DNA from: Paracoccaceae bacterium
Lineage (GTDB): Bacteria > Pseudomonadota > Alphaproteobacteria > Rhodobacterales > Rhodobacteraceae
Reading direction: 5' to 3'
Assembly (NCBI GenBank): GCA_007120685.1
Contig: SKNG01000451.1
Coordinates: 1-5,312 of the forward strand
Length of the DNA stretch: 5,312 nt
This document shows, in pieces, positions 1 through 5,312 of this stretch; the first letter of the stretch is position 1; each line of letters opens with the position of its first letter. The translations under genes were made by a program, and so were the position numbers. The notes beneath the pieces were generated by a model that saw nothing but the letters and a program-made list of their open reading frames with translations, was not told the DNA's origin and did no database searches.

Positions 1-14
1 GCCCGCGCGCGCAT
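1..14 (-). CDS. Possible start of a gene downstream of tctC (partial)
   Basis: The tctC stop codon (minus strand, 16-14) overlaps an ATG at 14-12, giving TGATG, a classic arrangement for translational coupling in a bacterial operon. Only Met-Arg-Ala-Arg can be read before the window ends. In TTT operons the binding protein is commonly followed by the small membrane subunit TctB and the large one TctA, so TctB is the natural guess, but four codons identify nothing. No strong Shine-Dalgarno is visible within the tctC end, which fits coupling but is also what a chance ATG would look like. Confidence 0.3.
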
Positions 15-970
15 CACTGCGCCAGCCCCGCGGCCTCGACCACCGCGCGCCAGCGGGTGGTTTCCTCGGCGATGCGGGCCTCGAATTCGGCCGGCGGCAT
101 GCCCACCGGCGCCATGCCCCAGCCGGCCAGCCGCTCCTGCACCTCGGGCATCGCCAGGATCTCGGCCACCTCGGCGTAAAGCCGCTCGATCACCGCATCC
201 GGCGTGCCGCCCGTTGCCGCCAGCGCCATCCAGGCCTCGGCCTGCACACCCGGCAGGCCGCTTTCGGCAAAGGTCGGCACATCGGCGACGACCGGCATGC
301 GCTGGCCCGCAGTCTGGCCCAGCATCACCAGATTGCCCTCTGCCACCTGTGGCAGCACCGCCAGGGGCGGCATCGCGGCCATCTGCACCTCGCCGTTGAC
401 CACCGCCTGCACCGCCTCGGGCGACGAGGTGAAGGGGATATGCACGATGTCCGAATCGCTCTCCAGCGCGATCATCTCCATCGCCAGATGCGAGATCGAG
501 CCGACGCCGATGGAGGAATAGTTGAATTCGCCCGGGTTCTCGGCCAGGAGCGCGATCAGTTCCTCCAGCGTGCTGACGCCCAGTTGCGGCGCCACGGCCA
601 GCACGCTGGGCTGCGTGCCCAGAATCGTCACCGGGCGGATATCCGTCGCCGGATCATACATCAGTTCCATCCGCATCGGGTTGACGATCAGCGGCCCGGG
701 GATGGTGACGCCCAGCGTGTAGCCATCGGGTTCTGCCTGGGCCACACCATCGAGCGCGATATTGCCGCCCGCGCCGGGGCGGTTGTCTACCACGAAGGGC
801 TGGCCCAGCCGTTCCTGCAGGTTTTCGGCGATCAGCCGAGCCATCAGGTCCGGTGTCGAGCCCGGGCCGAAGCCCACGGTGATGGTGACAGGGCGCGAAG
901 GCCAGTCATCGGCCATTGCGGCCCCGCCGGCCAGGATGGCGGCAAGGGTCAGGGCTACAAGTTTCTTCAT
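14..970 (-). CDS. TctC/Bug-family periplasmic substrate-binding protein of a tripartite tricarboxylate transporter
   Basis: This 318-residue protein is the family's usual length and looks intact. Residues 1-20 form a Sec signal peptide (Lys-Lys, hydrophobic core, Ala-Met-Ala before a predicted cut at 20/21), so the mature protein should be periplasmic. The family signature follows: RPVTITVGFGPGSTPD at 27-41, the GQPFVVDNRPGAGGN segment at 56-70 and PDGYTL at 81-86, with the ligand-contacting loops expected around PGSTPD and near residues 152-161. Family members deliver small carboxylates or related compounds to a TctA/TctB membrane pair. The ligand cannot be inferred here. The start is set by GGGAGG at 976-981, five bases before the ATG. 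The gene lies downstream of the FAD oxidoreductase on the same strand with no evident terminator between, so co-transcription is likely. Family assignment is firm. The symbol is left blank because many paralogues with different substrates share this fold. Confidence 0.95.
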   Translation of the reverse strand: MKKLVALTLAAILAGGAAMADDWPSRPVTITVGFGPGSTPDLMARLIAENLQERLGQPFVVDNRPGAGGNIALDGVAQAEPDGYTLGVTIPGPLIVNPMRMELMYDPATDIRPVTILGTQPSVLAVAPQLGVSTLEELIALLAENPGEFNYSSIGVGSISHLAMEMIALESDSDIVHIPFTSSPEAVQAVVNGEVQMAAMPPLAVLPQVAEGNLVMLGQTAGQRMPVVADVPTFAESGLPGVQAEAWMALAATGGTPDAVIERLYAEVAEILAMPEVQERLAGWGMAPVGMPPAEFEARIAEETTRWRAVVEAAGLAQ

Positions 971-975
971 TTTTT

Positions 976-981
976 CCTCCC
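976..981 (-). promoter_or_regulatory. Ribosome binding site of the tctC-like gene
   Basis: GGGAGG is read on the minus strand, followed by five A residues and then the ATG at 970. It fixes the start of the binding protein. It begins directly after the TAA (985-983) of the candidate small ORF, a spacing that would allow translational coupling. Confidence 0.8.
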
Positions 982-982
982 G

Positions 983-1075
983 TTATGATGCGTTCTTCAG
1001 GTCAATGTAAAATCCGTGATCTTGCCCGGTCGTGCGAAGTCCGGTGGTGCAGCCGACGACAGCGGCTTTCATCAT
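983..1075 (-). CDS. Candidate small ORF (30 codons) ahead of the tctC-like gene
   Basis: In the 138-bp gap between the oxidoreductase stop and tctC there is an open frame of 30 codons ending in TAA. It starts with two consecutive ATGs (1075-1073 and 1072-1070), reads MMKAAVVGC at the N-terminus and ends in LKNAS. An AAGAGGA tract (1076-1082) abuts the first ATG. It is too close for that ATG but about four bases from the second, which is the better start. The stop lies one base before the tctC Shine-Dalgarno. No known peptide family is recognised. There is no membrane segment and no run of one amino acid that would suggest classical attenuation. It could be a leader peptide coupling translation to tctC, a small protein, or chance in a short gap. 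Codon use (ACC, GGC, GTC, CTG mixed with TTT, ATT, CTT) is not decisive. Confidence 0.3.
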   Translation of the reverse strand: MMKAAVVGCTTGLRTTGQDHGFYIDLKNAS

Positions 1076-1108
1076 TCCTCTTAATGACAGGGCGTTAGGC
1101 AACTTTCT

Positions 1109-2497
1109 TCATGCGTCCTCGCAAGTGTTAACCGCCTCCGGCGCGCTATCCTGTTCCCGCCCCAGCCAGGCCCCCGCCTGCGCCAGCCGGTCCTGCACCG
1201 CACCCGCGCCAACCGCACGCACATCCCCGCCCGTGGCCAGCGCCGCCAGCACGCCCGCCGCCTCGCCCATCACGAAACACCCGCCGGAAACCCGGGCGGC
1301 CGAGGCCGCGCGATGGCTCATCGACCCGCAGCGCCCGGCAACCAGAAGGTTCTCCAGCCCCCGCGCCCGCAGCATTGCCAGCGGCAGGTGGTTGAACCCG
1401 CGCACATGGGGATAATCCGGCATCTTCCATTCCACCCGTCCCGGCGCATGCACCTCCAGCGGCCAGCCGTTCACGCCGATCGTGTCGTCGAAATCGACGC
1501 AGCCCAGCACCTCACCCTCGCTGAGCACATGATCGCCCATCACGCGCCGCGTCTCGCGCACGCCGATCTGGGGCGGCAGGTCCAGCACATAGGCGCGCTC
1601 GAACCCCGGCACCTCGCGCAGGAAATCCATGAAGGCGGCGACCTGCCGCCGCCCCTCCACCTCGCCGGCGCTGAACGCATCGGCATCCGAACAATCCGCC
1701 GCCCGCCCGGTGCGGTGATCGGCAATCTGGGTCACGTTCAGCCGCCATTCGGTGGGGTTCTTCTGCGGCCGGACGATGGCCCCCTCGCGGGCAAAGCGAT
1801 GCCGCCCCTCGGCCTGTGCCTTTGCCATCAGGCCGGGGATGGTGGCCCAGGCCGGCCCGGCGCGCGCCGGGTCCACGCCGCCGACGCGGAACATCGAGGT
1901 CGGATAAAGCAGATTGCCCTGCGCATCGCCGGTTTCGGTCTCGGCGCCGGCCCAATGCGCCAGGTCGCCATCGCCCGAGGCATCGATGAAGACACTCCCC
2001 CGGATCGCCTGCCGCCCCGATTTCGTCTCGACCACCAGCGCCGTGGTCCGCCCGCCATCGCGCAGGCAACCCGCCCCCAGCGCATGAAAGAGCAGATCCA
2101 CGCCAGAGGCCGCGCAAAGATCATCCGCCGCCATCTTCCAGGCGGCGGTATCATAGGCCTGCGCCATCAGCTTGCCGAACACCACATGCGGCGCGTTCAG
2201 CCCACCCAGCCGGTCGATCCGGTCGGTCAGATGCCGGCTGATGCCCTGAACAACGCGCGCGAACCCCCCGAAATGATTGGCATGCAGCCCGCAGAAATTG
2301 GTCACCCCGGCAGCGGTGCCCATGCCCCCGGCAAAGCCATAGCGTTCCACCAGCAGAACCCGCGCGCCCGCGCGCCCCGCCGCGCAGGCCGCCGCCAGCC
2401 CGGCCGGCCCGCCCCCCAGCACCACCACATCCCATTCCCCGCGCACCGGCAGCACGCGGGCGGGTTCGCTCACCGTTTCGGCCCTTGTCATCGGCAT
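1109..2497 (-). CDS. FAD-dependent oxidoreductase (FAD_oxidored-like family)
   Basis: The protein has 462 residues from the ATG at 2497, or 460 from the in-frame ATG at 2491. The N-terminal Rossmann fold is clear: DVVVLGGGPAGLAAACAA at 23-40 binds the FAD diphosphate and Glu51 ends the second strand (LLVERYG), where it should hold the adenosine ribose. IDASGDGDLA at 171-180 is the second FAD-contact motif. GVRETRRVMGDH (312-323) and the C-terminal VAGRCGSMSHRAAS with MGEAAG (387-415) match the C-terminal FAD-binding part of this family. No signal peptide is seen, so it should be cytosolic. The substrate is unknown, and linkage to a TTT binding protein suggests an organic acid or alcohol. The open frame extends about 296 codons upstream, antisense across guaB, but the flavin motif, the promoter at 2513-2540 and the G-rich SD place the true start here. 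GGGGGG (2505-2500) suits the 2491 start better by spacing. Confidence 0.9.
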   Translation of the reverse strand: MPMTRAETVSEPARVLPVRGEWDVVVLGGGPAGLAAACAAGRAGARVLLVERYGFAGGMGTAAGVTNFCGLHANHFGGFARVVQGISRHLTDRIDRLGGLNAPHVVFGKLMAQAYDTAAWKMAADDLCAASGVDLLFHALGAGCLRDGGRTTALVVETKSGRQAIRGSVFIDASGDGDLAHWAGAETETGDAQGNLLYPTSMFRVGGVDPARAGPAWATIPGLMAKAQAEGRHRFAREGAIVRPQKNPTEWRLNVTQIADHRTGRAADCSDADAFSAGEVEGRRQVAAFMDFLREVPGFERAYVLDLPPQIGVRETRRVMGDHVLSEGEVLGCVDFDDTIGVNGWPLEVHAPGRVEWKMPDYPHVRGFNHLPLAMLRARGLENLLVAGRCGSMSHRAASAARVSGGCFVMGEAAGVLAALATGGDVRAVGAGAVQDRLAQAGAWLGREQDSAPEAVNTCEDA

Positions 2498-2512
2498 ATC
2501 CCCCCGCCCCGC

Positions 2513-2540
2513 ACTATAGGCAGCCCATGCGCCGCGACAA
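2513..2540 (-). promoter_or_regulatory. Sigma70-type promoter for the FAD oxidoreductase
   Basis: On the minus strand, TTGTCG (2540-2535, 4/6 to TTGACA) is followed by a 16-bp spacer and TATAGT (2518-2513, 5/6 to TATAAT). Transcription would start near 2506, leaving a leader of only about 9 nt to the ATG at 2497 or about 15 nt to the ATG at 2491. That is additional support for starting the protein here rather than inside guaB. The call rests on consensus matching only. Confidence 0.5.
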
Positions 2541-2565
2541 GCCGTCCCGTGGCCGCCGGCGGCTC

Positions 2566-2594
2566 TTCCCTTTTCGCCCGGCGCGTGAAATAGG
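2566..2594 (+). promoter_or_regulatory. guaB: Weak candidate guaB promoter
   Basis: TTCCCT (2566-2571) and AATAGG (2589-2594) lie 17 bp apart, with a TG one base upstream of the -10 element (2586-2587), as in extended -10 promoters. Each hexamer matches only 3/6, so this is a guess at where the guaB promoter sits in the 138-bp divergent gap. It would give a leader of about 35 nt. No operator or riboswitch-like structure is apparent here. Confidence 0.2.
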
Positions 2595-2621
2595 GACGTG
2601 CCAAGTGATCCCCGCCAGCGC

Positions 2622-2627
2622 AAGGAG
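2622..2627 (+). promoter_or_regulatory. guaB: Ribosome binding site of guaB
   Basis: AAGGAG lies eight bases before the ATG at 2636, a near-ideal Shine-Dalgarno that fixes the guaB start. Confidence 0.85.
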
Positions 2628-2635
2628 CAGGACGC

Positions 2636-4084
2636 ATGCAGATCCGCGAGGCGCTCACCTTCGACGATGTCCTCCTGGTCCCGGCGGCCTCCAGCGTGCT
2701 GCCCGCGCAGGCCGATACATCGACATGGGTGACCCGGTCGATCCGCATGAACATCCCGCTTCTGTCCTCGGCCATGGACACGGTGACCGAGGGGCGCATG
2801 GCGATCGCCATGGCGCAGGCCGGCGGCATGGGGGTGATCCACCGCAATCTGGATACCGAGGCCCAGGCACGCGAGGTGCGCCGGGTCAAGCGGTTCGAAT
2901 CCGGCATCGTCTACAACCCCATCACCCTGCGCCCGGACCAGACGCTGGCCGATGCGCGGGCGCTGGCCGAACGCTACAACGTGACCGGCTTTCCGGTGGT
3001 CGATGGCGCGGGCCGCGTGGTTGGGATCGTCACCAACCGCGACATGCGTTTTGCCTCGGACGAGCGCACGCCGGTGCATGCGATGATGACCGGCGAGAAC
3101 CTGGCCATATTGCGCGAGCCCGCTGACCGCGAGGAAGCGCGCAGCCTGATGCAGGCGCGGCGGATCGAGAAGCTGCTGGTCGTCGATGCGGGGGGCAAGC
3201 TGACCGGGCTCTTGACGCTGAAGGACACCGAAAAGGCCGTGCTGCACCCGATGGCCTGCAAGGACGAACTGGGCCGGCTGCGGGTGGCGGCGGCTTCTAC
3301 CGTGGGCGATGCGGGGTTTGAGCGGTCGGCGGCGTTGGTCGATGCCGGGGTCGATCTGCTGGTGATCGATACCGCGCATGGCCATTCGGCGCAGGTGGCC
3401 GAGGCGGTGGAGCGGATCAAGAAACTGTCGAATGCGGTGCAGGTGGTAGCGGGCAATGTCGCCACTGCCGAGGCCACAAGGGCGCTGATCGGCGCGGGCG
3501 CGGATGCGGTGAAGGTGGGCATCGGCCCGGGGTCGATCTGCACTACGCGGGTGGTGGCGGGCGTGGGCATGCCGCAGCTGACGGCGATCATGGATTCGGT
3601 TGGCGCGGCGGGTGATGTGCCGGTCATCGCCGATGGCGGGATCAAGTATTCCGGCGATTTCGCCAAGGCCATCGCGGCGGGGGCGAGTTGCGCCATGGTC
3701 GGCAGCGCCATCGCCGGCACGGACGAGGCCCCGGGCGAGGTGATCCTTTACCAGGGCCGCAGCTACAAGACATATCGCGGCATGGGCTCGCTTGGCGCCA
3801 TGGCGCGCGGCTCGGCCGACCGGTATTTCCAGAAGGACGCGGCCTCAGACAAGCTGGTGCCCGAGGGGATCGAAGGGCAGGTGCCCTACAAGGGGCCGGT
3901 GGGCACGGTGATCCATCAGATGGTGGGCGGCCTGCGCGCGGCGATGGGCTACACCGGCTGCGCCACGGTCGACGCGATGCGCAACAATTGCCAGTTCGTC
4001 CGCATCACCGGGGCCGGGCTGAAGGAAAGCCATGTCCACGATGTGCAGATCACCCGCGAAAGCCCGAATTACCGGATGGGCTGA
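2636..4084 (+). CDS. guaB: Inosine-5'-monophosphate dehydrogenase
   Basis: The enzyme oxidises IMP to XMP with NAD+, the committed step of guanine nucleotide synthesis, in the cytosol as a tetramer or octamer. At 482 residues it is the normal bacterial length. The N-terminal barrel segment begins LTFDDVLLVPA (7-17). Two CBS domains, the regulatory nucleotide-binding module, occupy roughly 92-145 and 147-203. The barrel then resumes with DTAHGHS (245-251). The catalytic loop GPGSICTT carries the nucleophile Cys302. Asp333 (VIADGGI) should bind the IMP ribose, and YRGMGSLGAM follows. The flap Arg396-Tyr397 (ADRYFQ) supplies the general base. All key residues are present. The gene appears to stand alone: divergent from the oxidoreductase and convergent with cobC. 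Guanine synthesis has no obvious link to its neighbours, so the adjacency is probably incidental. Confidence 0.98.
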   Translation: MQIREALTFDDVLLVPAASSVLPAQADTSTWVTRSIRMNIPLLSSAMDTVTEGRMAIAMAQAGGMGVIHRNLDTEAQAREVRRVKRFESGIVYNPITLRPDQTLADARALAERYNVTGFPVVDGAGRVVGIVTNRDMRFASDERTPVHAMMTGENLAILREPADREEARSLMQARRIEKLLVVDAGGKLTGLLTLKDTEKAVLHPMACKDELGRLRVAAASTVGDAGFERSAALVDAGVDLLVIDTAHGHSAQVAEAVERIKKLSNAVQVVAGNVATAEATRALIGAGADAVKVGIGPGSICTTRVVAGVGMPQLTAIMDSVGAAGDVPVIADGGIKYSGDFAKAIAAGASCAMVGSAIAGTDEAPGEVILYQGRSYKTYRGMGSLGAMARGSADRYFQKDAASDKLVPEGIEGQVPYKGPVGTVIHQMVGGLRAAMGYTGCATVDAMRNNCQFVRITGAGLKESHVHDVQITRESPNYRMG

Positions 4085-4110
4085 CCCGGAAAACCGCCCC
4101 CTTTCTCTTT

Positions 4111-4170
4111 GCTCTTCAAATATCCTGGGGGGAGCCCGGCGCCAGCCGGGCGGGGGGCAAAGCCCCCCGG
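4111..4170. repeat. Intergenic GC-rich double-hairpin element, Rhodobacteraceae type
   Basis: Between the convergent ends of guaB and cobC lies a short box, CTTCAAATATCC (4113-4124), followed by a G-run (4127-4132) and two adjacent perfect hairpins: GCCCGGC/GCCGGGC (4134-4140 with 4145-4151, loop GCCA) and GGGGGGC/GCCCCCC (4152-4158 with 4162-4168, loop AAA). From memory, a box of this kind followed by G/C-rich inverted repeats recurs in intergenic regions of Rhodobacterales genomes. Repetition cannot be shown from a single copy in this window. It may act as a bidirectional transcript end or a 3'-end RNA stabiliser. Confidence 0.55.
4134..4169. terminator. Possible bidirectional transcript end for guaB and cobC
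   Basis: Two back-to-back stems of 7 and 7-8 bp, nearly all G-C, sit about 50 bp after the guaB stop and about 30 bp after the cobC stop. Both transcripts would carry them. Neither strand has a U-tract after the stems, so this is not a canonical intrinsic terminator. Factor-dependent termination with the hairpins blocking 3' exonucleases fits better. The position is suggestive and the mechanism is inferred. Confidence 0.35.
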
Positions 4171-4198
4171 CCACGCCCGCCGCCCGCGCGCCGGCCGA

Positions 4199-4762
4199 TC
4201 AGTCCACCCTCGCCGGCACCGGCGCCAGCGCCGCATCCAGCCGAAGCCATTGCCCGAAGCCCAGTTCCGCCTTCCAGCCCGCCGCGCCCTGCATGGTCGC
4301 CAGGGCCGATTTGATCACCCCGGCATGGGTGACCACCAGCGCCGGACCGGTGCCCCCTGTGTCCTTATGCTGCGCCGCCTCGCGCAGCGCCGTGCGGGCG
4401 CGGACGGCCAGATCGGCCACGCGCTCGCCCCCATGGGGGTTGGCGCTCTCCAGATCATCGGCCCAGGCGTCTAGCTCGGCGCGCGGGATCGCGTCCCACG
4501 GGATGCCCTCCCAGGCGCCGAAATCCATCTCGATCAGCCGCGCGTCCACTGCCAGCCCCACATCGCGTGCCGCCGCCAGCGCCCGGGCCAGCCGCAGGCA
4601 ACGCGACAAGGGCGAGGACAGCACCCGCGAAAACGTCGGCAATTCGCGTTCAAGCTGTGCTGCGCGGGTCTGGAAGCAGGGCGCCAGCCGCAGGTCGCTG
4701 CGCCCGTAGCACAGGCCCTCGGCCCCAGCAGGCCTTGTGTGGCGCAAGAGGATCAGGGCCAT
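4199..4762 (-). CDS. cobC: Histidine phosphatase family protein, probable alpha-ribazole phosphatase
   Basis: This 187-residue protein belongs to the phosphoglycerate mutase-like phosphatases. LLRHTRP (5-11) carries the catalytic pair Arg7-His8, where His8 is the phosphorylated nucleophile. CYGRSDLRL (18-26) is typical of the CobC branch. Arg54 (SSPLSRC), Glu78 (EMDFGAWEG) and His146 (THAGVIKS) complete the expected phosphate pocket and acid/base set. CobC removes the 5'-phosphate from alpha-ribazole phosphate or from adenosylcobalamin 5'-phosphate, in the last steps of cobalamin synthesis. The assignment rests mainly on being 7 nt downstream of cobS, since the fold alone fits many phosphatases. 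The start at 4762 is backed by GGTGA (4774-4770), which overlaps the cobS stop, implying coupled translation. The protein ends just before the double-hairpin element. Confidence 0.85.
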   Translation of the reverse strand: MALILLRHTRPAGAEGLCYGRSDLRLAPCFQTRAAQLERELPTFSRVLSSPLSRCLRLARALAAARDVGLAVDARLIEMDFGAWEGIPWDAIPRAELDAWADDLESANPHGGERVADLAVRARTALREAAQHKDTGGTGPALVVTHAGVIKSALATMQGAAGWKAELGFGQWLRLDAALAPVPARVD

Positions 4763-4769
4763 GCGCGGC

Positions 4770-4776
4770 TCACCCC
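4770..4776 (-). promoter_or_regulatory. cobC: cobC Shine-Dalgarno overlapping the cobS stop
   Basis: GGGGTGA on the minus strand contains GGTGA, complementary to the 16S rRNA tail, and its TGA is the cobS stop codon. The cobC ATG follows after seven bases. This supports the 4762 start and coupled translation of the pair. Confidence 0.55.
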
Positions 4777-5312
4777 GCAGCCCCGCTCAGCCAGGCCAGC
4801 ACCCCCAGCAGGAAACCGATTTCGGAACATTGCTGCACCCCGCCCAGACAATCGCCCGTATAGCCGCCGATCCGCCGCGTATAGGCCCGGCGCATCAGCC
4901 CATGCCCCAGCGCCAGCCCGGCCAGCCCGGCCAGCACCGCCCCGGCGCCCAGCCAGATAGCGCCGGCGCCCGCCACGGCCAGCGCGGTGATCCCCGCCAC
5001 CCACAGGCTGGCGCCATCCACGCCCTCCTGCACCGGTTTCGCCGTGCCATGGTCGCGCGCATAGACCGCGCCGACGATCGCGCCGACGGCCGAGGCGCGG
5101 CTCAGCGCCTGCCCGGCCACCAGCGCGGCCAGCCCCGCCGCGCCGAAGGGCGCCAGCGCCACCAGCGCCGCCACCCGCGCGGCCAGCATCAGCCCCAGCC
5201 CGGCCGCGCCATAGGTGCCCAGCCGCGAATCGCGCATGATCTCCAGCACCCGCGCCCGCGTCACCCCGCCGCCCAGCCCGTCGCAGGCATCGGCGAAACC
5301 GTCCTCATGGAA
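4770..5312 (-). CDS. cobS: Adenosylcobinamide-GDP ribazoletransferase (cobalamin synthase), 5' end outside the window
   Basis: The visible C-terminal 180 residues run open to the window edge, which falls exactly on a codon boundary. The family is usually about 250 residues, so about 70 are missing. The first residues seen, FHEDGFADACDG (1-12), are the acidic metal-binding motif of CobS. RDSRLGTYG (27-35) and GGYTGDCLGGVQQ (149-161) are further family signatures. Several Ala/Leu/Gly-rich stretches (about 37-69, 73-84, 101-137 and 165-180) fit the multi-pass inner-membrane topology of this enzyme. It joins adenosylcobinamide-GDP to alpha-ribazole (or its phosphate), releasing GMP. A GTG at 5264 could be mistaken for a start, but the upstream HEDG motif shows that it is internal. 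The gene is followed by cobC after 7 nt, so the two form an operon whose promoter lies outside the window. Confidence 0.95.
   Translation of the reverse strand, partial: FHEDGFADACDGLGGGVTRARVLEIMRDSRLGTYGAAGLGLMLAARVAALVALAPFGAAGLAALVAGQALSRASAVGAIVGAVYARDHGTAKPVQEGVDGASLWVAGITALAVAGAGAIWLGAGAVLAGLAGLALGHGLMRRAYTRRIGGYTGDCLGGVQQCSEIGFLLGVLAWLSGAAG
4912..4935. repeat. cobS: 9-bp tandem repeat inside cobS
   Basis: GCCAGCCCG occurs twice in a row (4912-4920 and 4921-4929), followed by a partial third unit, GCCAGC. In frame it encodes Leu-Ala-Gly repeats within a hydrophobic segment (residues about 127-134). The period is a multiple of three, so copy-number change would not break the frame. It is probably a by-product of low-complexity membrane-helix coding at high GC. 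Confidence 0.5.

Noticed and set aside
440..988. 182-codon plus-strand frame opposite the tctC-like gene
   Set aside because: It is a shadow of a gene with clear signal peptide and family motifs, and the translation is Arg/His/Gln-rich.
1051..1066. Small inverted repeat AGCCG/CGGCT in the gap before tctC as a terminator or attenuator
   Set aside because: The stem is only 5 bp with a 7-base loop and no following U-tract in the minus-strand direction, well within chance at this GC content.
2361..2380. CG-alternating tract resembling a Z-DNA or regulatory sequence
   Set aside because: It lies within the flavin-binding fold coding region and is explained by Ala/Arg/Gly codons.
1109..2497. Assignment of the flavoenzyme as tricarballylate dehydrogenase (TcuA)
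   Set aside because: The size is similar and a tricarboxylate-type transporter is adjacent, but the GGGPAG and ERYGFAGGMG region and the C-terminal SHRA/MGEAAG pattern fit a different FAD family from the succinate dehydrogenase/fumarate reductase-like TcuA as I know it.
1313..2593. 426-codon open frame on the plus strand opposite the FAD oxidoreductase
   Set aside because: Its composition is rich in His, Arg and Pro with no recognisable motif, and it mirrors the codon bias of the minus-strand gene. The opposite strand has a clear flavoprotein.
2498..3385. N-terminal extension of the FAD oxidoreductase frame across guaB, giving a 758-residue protein
   Set aside because: The extension is antisense to guaB, a highly conserved enzyme with every catalytic motif. 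Its His/Arg/Gly-rich composition is typical of high-GC antisense frames. The flavin motif sits normally near the N-terminus if the start is at 2497 or 2491.
2974..3720. 248-codon minus-strand frame inside guaB
   Set aside because: It is Ser/Thr/Ala/Pro-rich antisense translation of guaB with no family resemblance.
4032..4709. 225-codon plus-strand frame overlapping the guaB end, the hairpin element and cobC
   Set aside because: It runs through the hairpin region and opposite cobC, whose catalytic residues are all in place. Its composition is Ser/Ala/Arg low complexity.
4763..4769. Cobalamin riboswitch regulating cobC
   Set aside because: Only seven bases separate cobS and cobC, and no B12-box-like sequence is visible elsewhere in the window. 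Any such element would lie upstream of cobS, outside the window.

Overview
The window looks like chromosomal DNA of a GC-rich alphaproteobacterium, most likely a Rhodobacteraceae/Paracoccaceae member. The support is the strong G/C third-position bias, a tripartite tricarboxylate transporter (TTT) binding protein, a cobS-cobC pair, and a hairpin-bearing intergenic element of a type I recall from that family. No mobile element, RNA gene, CRISPR array or phage gene is visible.

Layout. (1) Minus strand, 1-2540: a promoter at 2513-2540 drives an FAD-dependent oxidoreductase (1109-2497). It is followed by a 138-bp gap holding a possible 30-residue small ORF (983-1075), then a TctC/Bug-type periplasmic substrate-binding protein (14-970). 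The tctC stop overlaps an ATG (TGATG at 12-16), so another gene may start there and run off the left edge. (2) Plus strand, 2636-4084: guaB (IMP dehydrogenase), transcribed divergently from the oxidoreductase across 138 bp. (3) 4085-4198: a convergent intergenic region with two adjacent GC-rich hairpins. (4) Minus strand, 4199-5312: cobC (alpha-ribazole phosphatase-like) preceded 7 nt upstream by cobS (cobalamin synthase), whose N-terminus lies beyond the right edge.

How the genes work together. The oxidoreductase and the binding protein are probably one catabolic or uptake unit. The binding protein would capture a small organic acid for a TTT permease whose membrane subunits would be expected just left of the window, and the flavoenzyme may oxidise that compound or a derivative. 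The substrate cannot be read from sequence. guaB makes XMP for guanine nucleotide synthesis. cobS and cobC carry out the last nucleotide-loop assembly steps of cobalamin synthesis.

Most of the window is ordinary. The items most worth a second look are the small ORF ahead of tctC, the double-hairpin element between guaB and cobC, the unassigned flavoenzyme-transporter pairing, and the very short leader predicted for the oxidoreductase mRNA.
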